From the NCBI GenBank assembly GCA_944381325.1, contig CALWKS010000001.1, positions 310,001 to 374,000 of the forward strand: a stretch of DNA of 64,000 nucleotides, given 5' to 3'. The stretch's first letter is position 1. Each line of letters begins with the position of its first letter. The notes under the pieces were generated by a model that saw nothing but the letters and a program-made list of their open reading frames with translations, had not been told where the DNA came from and made no database searches. Made by a program: the position numbers and the translations under genes. Shown piece by piece: positions 58,168 through 64,000 of this stretch. This DNA comes from an uncultured Christensenellaceae bacterium. GTDB taxonomy: Bacteria > Bacillota > Clostridia > Christensenellales > UBA3700.

Positions 58168-60510
58168 TTACTCGTCTTTGCCTTCGTCTTCAGCCTTAGC
58201 TTTTTTGCTTGCAGCTTTCTTAGCAGGCTTCTTTTCTTCCTCAGCTTCATCGCTAGCGAAGTTCATAAGATTGAACAGATCGCCGAGCGTAGCTCCGGTG
58301 CTCTCAGACTGCCATGAAGTGGTTTCTTCCTCTTCTGCTGCCTTCTTAGCGGGCTTCTTGCGAGGAGCAGCGTTTGCGGGCTTCTCGAACTTCTTAGCGT
58401 TGCGTGAAGCTCTCTTTTCTTTAGCTTCCTGATACTCTTCGTCTGAGATCTCAACGTCGTCAGCCTTCTTCTCTTCCTCGGGGAGCAGAGCTTTGATTGA
58501 AAGGGTTATCTTGTTGTCGTTGAACTTGATGACCTGAGCGGTAACTTCGTCACCTTCTTTATAGAGGTCAGCAGGATTCTTGACATAGCTGCGAGAAAGT
58601 TCAGATACAGGTACGAGACCGTCAACGTCTCTCTCGATAAGTACGAAAATACCGTACGGGAACACGCTTCTTACTTTGCCGGTGATCACAGAGCCGACGG
58701 GATACTTTTCAGCTGCAAGTTCATAAGGCTTCTTCTGAAGCTGCTTGTAACCGAGAGATACTCTGTTGGTTTCTCTGTTAGCCTTAAGAATGATGAATTC
58801 ATAAGACTCGCCGATCTTGAGTACGTCGCTGGGATGAGCAACGCTGTAGTGAGAAAGGTCTGCGATGTGAGCGAGACAATCGAAACCGTAAACGCTTACG
58901 AATGCACCGAAGTCTGTCAGTCTCTTTACCTTGCCGGTAACGATAGAACCGACGGTGAGCTTGCTCCACAGTTCGTCTTCCTTCTTAGCCTTCTCTTCTT
59001 CAAGAATAACTCTCTGAGAAGCAACGATAGAACGACCTCTCTTCAGGGTGATTTCTTTGGGCTGTTCAGCAACTTCAACGGGAGCTTCGGTTGCCTCAGC
59101 GCTTTCTTCAGCTGCAACCTGCTCTTCAGCGTTTACAGCTTCTTCCTTGACTTCTTCAGCTTTTGCAGCTTTCTTGGGCTCGATAGCTCTGAGTCTCAGA
59201 GTCTTGCCGACGTATTTGTCAAGGTCGGTAACATAACCGATTCTGATCTGAGATGCGGGAACGAAAATCTTGTAGCTTCCCAGTCTGCCTTCGAGGCCGC
59301 CTTTGACAACTCTGTCAATGGTAACCTTGAATTCTCCGCCTCTGATAGCTTCTTCAGCTTCTTTGTCTTCCTGAACGCGCTTGTCAACGGCTTTCTTGGA
59401 GAAGGCGATGCTGTCGCCGGTCTTCTTGTTTTGCTTCTCAATAACCATTGCGGCTATGATGTCGCCCGACTTGTAATTTTCAGGCTTGTATTCTATACCG
59501 TCAAGTTCGGCGTCGGCTTTGTCGATAAAACCGTCTTTCTTGCCGCCGAAGCTGATAATAATGCCTTCGTCGTTTGCACTGATTACTTTGCACTCTCTGA
59601 AAATCTTACCTGCTTTGATGTCTGTGTTCTTCTTTTCAGACTCTTCAAACAGTTTACCGAATTCGGTATTTTTGTTGGTTTTTTGAGTGTCGTTCATTTG
59701 TTTTACTACCTCCTCGATCAACTCTTTCGGAGTTGACGCCCCGGCTGTCACGCCGAGGATTTTAAAATTGTGTTTATTTTCTATCACCGGCTTTAAGTCG
59801 GCAATATTTTCAATAAAATAGGTGTTTGCGCAATGACTGCGCGCAATCTCGAAAAGCTTAGTCGTATTTGAACTGGATTTACTGCCTATAACCAGCATAC
59901 CGTCGCACTTTTTACTGAGTTCTTCCGTCTCGGATTGCCTATCTGTTGTAGTATAGCAAATAGTCCTGAATTTTTCAACTGTTTTACAGCGATTTTCAAT
60001 ACTTTTTAATAAAATATCGTACTTCTTTTCGCTGTAAGTAGTCTGCACGACTACGCACAACTTTTCGTCGCAAGGCAGGTTGTTTACGTCCTCTTCAGAG
60101 TCAACTATATATGCGCTGTCATCGCACCAACCGTTTATTCCAGTTACCTCAGGATGATTCTTTGAACCGATTATTACAATCGTGTATCCTTTTGAGTGAT
60201 ATTTACTGACAAGATTGTGGATTTTCTTGACGAAAGGACAAGTCGCGTCAACGTAATTTATCCCCTTTTCTTTCAATTCGTTCTCGATTTTTTCAGGAAC
60301 GCCGTGAGAACGGATAATAAGTGTTCCGCCCTTATAATCGTTTAAATTTTCTATCGTATCTATTCCGCGCGCTCTGAGCTTTGAATTGACGTAATCGTTG
60401 TGAATAAGTTCACCAAGCGTGCAGACCTTTCCTTCAGTTTTCAGCGCGGTATCGACGGCGTTACGCACACCGAAACAGAATCCCGCGTTTTTTGCCACGA
60501 ATATTCGCAT
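58168..60510 (-). CDS. ispH: IspH (HMBPP reductase) fused to S1 RNA-binding domains
   Basis: 780 residues. The N-terminal half (about 1-285) is IspH/LytB, an iron-sulfur enzyme making IPP and DMAPP in the last MEP step, with cluster ligands Cys12 (GFCFGVRNA), Cys91 (DATCPFVKK) and Cys185 (RTICYTTTDRQ). The C-terminal half is an S1-like protein with about four OB folds; the clearest are SIVTGKVKRLTDFGAFVSVY and SVITGKVRSVFPYGIFVLIE. An Ala/Glu linker lies between S1 repeats and a Lys/Ala/Glu-rich tail ends the chain. The fusion is known in Clostridia. ATG 60510 has upstream context inside the plsC end. Confidence 0.95.
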   Translation of the reverse strand: MRIFVAKNAGFCFGVRNAVDTALKTEGKVCTLGELIHNDYVNSKLRARGIDTIENLNDYKGGTLIIRSHGVPEKIENELKEKGINYVDATCPFVKKIHNLVSKYHSKGYTIVIIGSKNHPEVTGINGWCDDSAYIVDSEEDVNNLPCDEKLCVVVQTTYSEKKYDILLKSIENRCKTVEKFRTICYTTTDRQSETEELSKKCDGMLVIGSKSSSNTTKLFEIARSHCANTYFIENIADLKPVIENKHNFKILGVTAGASTPKELIEEVVKQMNDTQKTNKNTEFGKLFEESEKKNTDIKAGKIFRECKVISANDEGIIISFGGKKDGFIDKADAELDGIEYKPENYKSGDIIAAMVIEKQNKKTGDSIAFSKKAVDKRVQEDKEAEEAIRGGEFKVTIDRVVKGGLEGRLGSYKIFVPASQIRIGYVTDLDKYVGKTLRLRAIEPKKAAKAEEVKEEAVNAEEQVAAEESAEATEAPVEVAEQPKEITLKRGRSIVASQRVILEEEKAKKEDELWSKLTVGSIVTGKVKRLTDFGAFVSVYGFDCLAHIADLSHYSVAHPSDVLKIGESYEFIILKANRETNRVSLGYKQLQKKPYELAAEKYPVGSVITGKVRSVFPYGIFVLIERDVDGLVPVSELSRSYVKNPADLYKEGDEVTAQVIKFNDNKITLSIKALLPEEEKKADDVEISDEEYQEAKEKRASRNAKKFEKPANAAPRKKPAKKAAEEEETTSWQSESTGATLGDLFNLMNFASDEAEEEKKPAKKAASKKAKAEDEGKDE

Positions 60511-60524
60511 AAATCCTCTGTCGA

Positions 60525-61259
60525 TCAGGCAGAATAGCAATTTGCGGCACGCGCTTTTGCGTGTTCGTATTTTTTAAGACTGCCGTGATATTTTTCTACA
60601 ATCTCGTCTATCTGCGTTCTCATTTCTTTCATTTTATCGCGGATAAGCTGAGTAACTTCGCTTTTTATCTCATGCAGCTTTTTGCCGGCATAAGCGCTGA
60701 GATCTATCGGATCACCGACAATAAGCCTGTTCTTTCTGAATCCTAACGGCTTAATAGGTTTATAATATAAAGTCGGAACTACCAAAGCCCCTGACTTTAC
60801 CGCAATTGCCGACGGACCGTCTTTAAAAGGTAAAAGCTCTTTATAATTTTTGTCTTTATTGCACTTGCCTTCAGGGAAAATAAGCAGTTTTCCGCCTGAA
60901 TCGAGTTCTTTCAGCATGTCTTTTACCGCATCGACGTCCATATCGTCGCGTTTAACTTTCACCGCCCTGCACAACGCAGCCATGCCTTTGTCCACAAACT
61001 TGCTTTTCAGAGCTTCGGCTTTTACCGCAATTCTGCCTTTAAACGCAAAGAGTTTGCTGTAAATAGCATTGGCGTCCATAGCGGAATAATGATTGCATAC
61101 GCAGACGATTTTTCCGCGCTTTGGAAACTTTTCTTTGTAATAGATTTTTGTCGGCCACCAGACCACGCGCATCAAAAAACGTCCGAATGCGCCCAGAGCA
61201 CGGTAAAAAATGCCGGGCTTTTCTGCTTTTTTGCTTTTATCAGTTTTGTTTTCAGCCAT
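60525..61259 (-). CDS. plsC: 1-acyl-glycerol-3-phosphate acyltransferase paralogue 1
   Basis: 244 residues. HX4D motif NHYSAMD near residue 70, glycerolipid-binding FPEGKCNKD near 138 (usual form FPEGTR), and a basic, Lys-rich N-terminus. Makes phosphatidic acid at the membrane. About 65% identical by eye to the next plsC gene, so a tandem duplication. Start ATG 61259 chosen on alignment to the paralogue. It lies 14 bp before ispH-S1. Confidence 0.9.
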   Translation of the reverse strand: MAENKTDKSKKAEKPGIFYRALGAFGRFLMRVVWWPTKIYYKEKFPKRGKIVCVCNHYSAMDANAIYSKLFAFKGRIAVKAEALKSKFVDKGMAALCRAVKVKRDDMDVDAVKDMLKELDSGGKLLIFPEGKCNKDKNYKELLPFKDGPSAIAVKSGALVVPTLYYKPIKPLGFRKNRLIVGDPIDLSAYAGKKLHEIKSEVTQLIRDKMKEMRTQIDEIVEKYHGSLKKYEHAKARAANCYSA

Positions 61260-61416
61260 TTCGCACCGCCTGACTTTATGTATTTGCGGATTGATTGCGG
61301 ACCCGCCGGTCCGTCCAAACACCTGATTAAAATCTATCCCTATGCCTTGCTGTGCCGTATGATATCAAATTCAGTAATTGCATCAACGTAAAATTCTTCC
61401 CGTCAATTTACTTTCT

Positions 61417-62151
61417 TCACTTTATGGCGTTTTTAGCTCTTTCGTATTTTTTAAGATTTCCGCCGTAATTTTCAACTATGTCGTCGATCTGCGTTCTGAG
61501 CTCCTGCATCTTTCTGAATACCAGTTCAGACGCTTCGTCTTTTACGTCGTGAAGTTGCTTGCCGTAATATTCGCTGAGATCTATAGGATCGCCTACGATG
61601 AGCCTGTTCTTTCTGAATCCGAAAGGTCTGAGCGGCTTATAATACATCGTCGGAACAATGACCGACTTTGTTTTAATTGCAATTGTTACAGGCCCTTCTT
61701 TAAAAGGCAGAAGTTCTTTATAATCCTTGCTCTTATTGCGCGTTCCTTCAGGGAAAATTAGAATTTTACCGCCTGCGAGAAGCTCTTTCATCATCTCTTT
61801 TATTGCCTTGATATCCGATTCTCCGCGACGTACGCTTATCGCATTGCAAAGCGCAGTGAGAAAATTGCCTACAAAGCTGTCGTCCATCGCCTCGGATTTT
61901 ACAACTATCCTGCCCTTGAATCCGAAAAGCTGATGATATATAGCGCAGGCGTCCTCGATCGCATAGTGATTGCATATGCAGATGACTTTCTGATCCTGAG
62001 GAAATTTTTCTTTATAATATATTTTTGTCGGCCACCATACGATTTTCATTAAAAATCTGCCTATAGAGCCGAGTATTCTGTAAAAAAGCCCCGGTTTCTT
62101 CGCTTTCTTAGCTTCAGGGGTTGCCGTGTTGCTGTTAGTGTGTGTTGACAT
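61417..62151 (-). CDS. plsC: 1-acyl-glycerol-3-phosphate acyltransferase paralogue 2
   Basis: 244 residues, same length and layout as paralogue 1. HX4D motif NHYAIED and the canonical FPEGTRNKSKD are both intact. Its ATG overlaps the end of cmk by 17 bp, so it is coupled to cmk. A 157-bp spacer (61260-61416) with no clear terminator separates it from paralogue 1; the cmk-plsC-ispH order is usual in Clostridia, the second plsC is the extra. Confidence 0.92.
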   Translation of the reverse strand: MSTHTNSNTATPEAKKAKKPGLFYRILGSIGRFLMKIVWWPTKIYYKEKFPQDQKVICICNHYAIEDACAIYHQLFGFKGRIVVKSEAMDDSFVGNFLTALCNAISVRRGESDIKAIKEMMKELLAGGKILIFPEGTRNKSKDYKELLPFKEGPVTIAIKTKSVIVPTMYYKPLRPFGFRKNRLIVGDPIDLSEYYGKQLHDVKDEASELVFRKMQELRTQIDDIVENYGGNLKKYERAKNAIK

Positions 62152-62794
62152 AACGTAAAATAACCTCTATCACTTCGTCGGTCGTCATATTCGTGCTGTC
62201 AATAAGCACTGCATCCTCAGTCTGCACCAAAGGAGCAAAATCTCTGTGAGTGTCGTTGTAATCACGGTCATTGACGTCCGCAAGAACTGTCTCATAACTT
62301 ATATCCGAGCCTTTGGCTCTGAGTTCTTCATATCTTCTTTTCGCTCTTTCCTCGGGCGTTGCAGTGAGGAAAAACTTATATTTGCTGTCAGGCAGAACAA
62401 AACTTGTGATATCTCTGCCGTCGAGAACTATGTCGTTTTTCCTGGCTATTGCTCTCTGCTGTTCGACAAGGAAAAGTCTGACCTCTTTGATCTTGGAAAC
62501 GTCGGAAGCCATTTTTGAAACGTGATGCTCTCTTATTGCGGAAGAAACGTCCTCCCCGTTGAGATATATCTTCTTTTCGTCTCCTTCACCGCGGAATTCA
62601 ATTTCTATCTCGCTCAGCAACGGTATTACTTTTTCCTTATCGTTGACATCGATTCCTTTGCGATGGACGTAAAGAGCGACCGCACGGTACATAGCGCCGG
62701 TATCCAGATAAATGATACCCAGTTTTTTTGCAAGTAATTTGCTGATAGTGCTTTTTCCGGCTCCGGAAGGACCGTCAATGGCGATATTGAGCAT
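62135..62794 (-). CDS. cmk: Cytidylate kinase
   Basis: Phosphorylates CMP/dCMP. P-loop GPSGAGKSTISKLLAKK at 7-23, YLDTGAMYRAVAL, and the lid/NMP motifs DGRDITSFVLPDSKYKFFLT. 219 residues. GGAGGCG ribosome site before the ATG. First gene of cmk-plsC-plsC-ispH. Confidence 0.96.
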   Translation of the reverse strand: MLNIAIDGPSGAGKSTISKLLAKKLGIIYLDTGAMYRAVALYVHRKGIDVNDKEKVIPLLSEIEIEFRGEGDEKKIYLNGEDVSSAIREHHVSKMASDVSKIKEVRLFLVEQQRAIARKNDIVLDGRDITSFVLPDSKYKFFLTATPEERAKRRYEELRAKGSDISYETVLADVNDRDYNDTHRDFAPLVQTEDAVLIDSTNMTTDEVIEVILRYVNTH

Positions 62795-62878
62795 AAGCGC
62801 CTCCGAAAATAATTTATGCGGAAATATCCGCTTATTACAGTTTATCCTATATTATAATAAATATCAAGTAAAATTTTT

Positions 62879-64000
62879 CTAAAGAAGCGCGCGCACGACA
62901 GCCTTGGCAGTGGCAAAAGCTATCTGAAGATTGAATCCGCCCGTAAGCGCGTCGACGTCAAGGACTTCTCCTATAACGTAAAGTCCTTTGACTTTTTTGC
63001 AGGACATATCCTTGGGATTGATTTCTGAAACGTCTATTCCGCCCTGCGTTATTATTCCGAAATCTATTTTATCCTTTTTCACGGCTTCGAAACGCAATCC
63101 TTTGATCGTATTTACAAGCGCTTCGCGTTGCTTTTTAGAAATCGCGCCTGCCCTGAACTCTTCGTCTATTCCAGCTCTTTCAAGCACTTTAGGCGCGAGA
63201 GAACGAGGCATCAGCGTATATAGTACGGTCTTTACCGAAGCTTTGGGAGCGCTTGCAATTTCTCTCTGCACGCGTGCGTCTAAAGTCTGAAAATCGAGTG
63301 CGGGCTTGAGATCTATCTGAATATATGAGCCTTTAGGAAAAACGCTGTTTTTATCGCAATATTTTCCGATTTTCGAAGAAAGCGTAAGAATGATAGGACC
63401 GCTTACCCCTGTATGAGTAAACAGCATTTCACCGAAGTCCGAAGCAACGCATTTTTCTCCTGAAACAAAAGAAGCTTTCACATTTTTAAGGGATAACCCC
63501 TGCAATCCTTCAGTTCCTTTTGCAATTATCGGAACTAGTGCAGTCGTGGGATTTTTAACGTTAAGCCCGAGTTTTGACGCAAATCCGTAACCGTCCCCCG
63601 TACTGCCTGTCGCAGGATACGTTGCTCCGCCCGTAGCAAGAACAACGACTTCACAATCATAACTGTTTTTATCCGTTTTTACCGCGTTTACTGAGCCGTT
63701 AGCAACGTTTATGTCTGTTACCCTCTCTTCAAGACGCAGATCCGCGCCGTTAGAAAGCGCGTATTTTTCAAGCGCTTTTACTATATCGTTTGACTTGTCG
63801 GAAGCAGGGAAAACTCTGTTCCCTCTCTCAGTTTTCAGCTTTACGCCGAGAGAGTTGAAAAAAGCCATGCAGTCCGCAGGAGTAAACCCGTAAATCGCGG
63901 AATTCAAGAATTTGGGATTTGTAACAACGTTGTCGAGAAAGGTGCGGACGTCGCAATCGTTGGTAAGATTGCATCTGCCTTTACCGGTGATAAAAAGCTT
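62879..64000 (-). CDS. FAD-dependent HI0933/BaiN-type oxidoreductase, 5' truncated by window edge
   Basis: 374 codons including stop are visible; the frame is open to the window end and the N-terminal FAD-binding GxGxxG lies outside. The family motif ITGKGRCNLTN is at the very start of the visible part; VVLATGGATYPATGSTGDGYG and the C-terminal GLYVIGEVLDVDALTGGFNLQIAFATA are typical. Members are called BaiN (bile-acid 3-dehydro-4-oxidoreductase) by similarity, but this branch is widespread in non-bile-acid bacteria, so substrate is unknown. It runs toward cmk with an 84-bp gap. Confidence 0.92.
   Translation of the reverse strand, partial: KLFITGKGRCNLTNDCDVRTFLDNVVTNPKFLNSAIYGFTPADCMAFFNSLGVKLKTERGNRVFPASDKSNDIVKALEKYALSNGADLRLEERVTDINVANGSVNAVKTDKNSYDCEVVVLATGGATYPATGSTGDGYGFASKLGLNVKNPTTALVPIIAKGTEGLQGLSLKNVKASFVSGEKCVASDFGEMLFTHTGVSGPIILTLSSKIGKYCDKNSVFPKGSYIQIDLKPALDFQTLDARVQREIASAPKASVKTVLYTLMPRSLAPKVLERAGIDEEFRAGAISKKQREALVNTIKGLRFEAVKKDKIDFGIITQGGIDVSEINPKDMSCKKVKGLYVIGEVLDVDALTGGFNLQIAFATAKAVVRALL

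Noticed and set aside
58834..59736. 300-codon open frame on the plus strand
   Set aside because: Antisense of the S1 part of ispH-S1; its Phe/Ser/Leu-rich make-up mirrors Lys/Glu-rich coding on the other strand.
1..64000. CRISPR arrays, rRNA genes, insertion sequences
   Set aside because: Looked for short regular direct repeats with unique spacers, rRNA signatures and transposase motifs; none seen.

Overview
The window looks like a chromosome segment of a low-to-mid GC, endospore-forming member of the Bacillota, class Clostridia. This rests on the spoIIA/sigF operon, spoIVB, spoVAC-D-E and yunB; a T-box leader ahead of pheST; an IspH-S1 fusion gene; the mutS-mutL-miaB-miaA block; and the ispA-dxs-tlyA-nadK-argR-recN-spoIVB order. 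An uncultured gut lineage near Christensenellales is my guess, not a result. Almost all of the window is housekeeping DNA. The accessory or odd parts are two AT-rich gaps around a recombinase-lexA pair, the tails of two tRNA loci, a DUF262 gene beside a tRNA cluster, and a small arsR-type operon.

Layout. 1-8.1 kb (+): isoprenoid precursors (ispA end, dxs), tlyA, nadK, argR, recN, spoIVB. 8.1-9.6 kb (-): purB. 9.7-10.2 kb: tRNA-Trp followed by a two-unit palindromic repeat. 10.4-13 kb (+): ECF sigma factor with a very large membrane anti-sigma candidate. 13.2-15.6 kb (+): proC, rnhA and a TVP38-type membrane protein. 15.7-17.5 kb (-): a PadR regulator fused to membrane helices. 17.5-21.5 kb: 1.5 kb AT-rich gap, tyrosine recombinase, lexA with its own LexA box, then a repeat-containing gap. 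21.5-29.6 kb (-): miaB-mutS-mutL-miaA and a PLP enzyme. 29.7-31.9 kb (+): class A PBP. 32.1-44 kb (-): acetyltransferase, thiI and cysteine desulfurase, then T-box-pheS-pheT-U32-mutS2-membrane protein. 44-49.5 kb (-): sporulation cluster. 49.5-51.2 kb: a small gene, an XRE regulator and the ArsR/DUF6485/DUF5714 operon. 51.3-55 kb: acetyltransferase, a three-gene ABC exporter, a lipoprotein. 55-57.4 kb: DUF262/DUF1524 nuclease candidate and a gap. 57.4-58 kb (-): six tRNAs. 58.2-64 kb (-): ispH-S1, two plsC paralogues, cmk, and a flavoprotein running off the end.

How the parts work together. The window holds both ends of an isoprenoid route (Dxs, IspH, IspA). It also holds methyl-independent mismatch repair (MutS, MutL), sulfur supply for tRNA thiolation (cysteine desulfurase, ThiI) with tRNA modification (MiaA, MiaB), and the forespore programme (SpoIIAA/AB/sigma-F, SpoIVB, SpoVA channel, YunB). 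The tRNA-Phe at 57.6 kb has the anticodon and discriminator base expected by the pheST T-box at 43.8 kb.

Most unusual signals. (1) Degenerate direct and inverted copies of the T-arm/acceptor end trail both tRNA-Trp and tRNA-Tyr; the two Trp units show compensatory changes in their stems. (2) Two perfect Spo0A boxes lie exactly 30 bp apart at spoIIA. (3) An uncharacterised Cys-rich ArsR operon. (4) Four genes have a start codon 5-6 nt after a -10 box and no Shine-Dalgarno sequence. (5) A PadR regulator appears tethered to the membrane.
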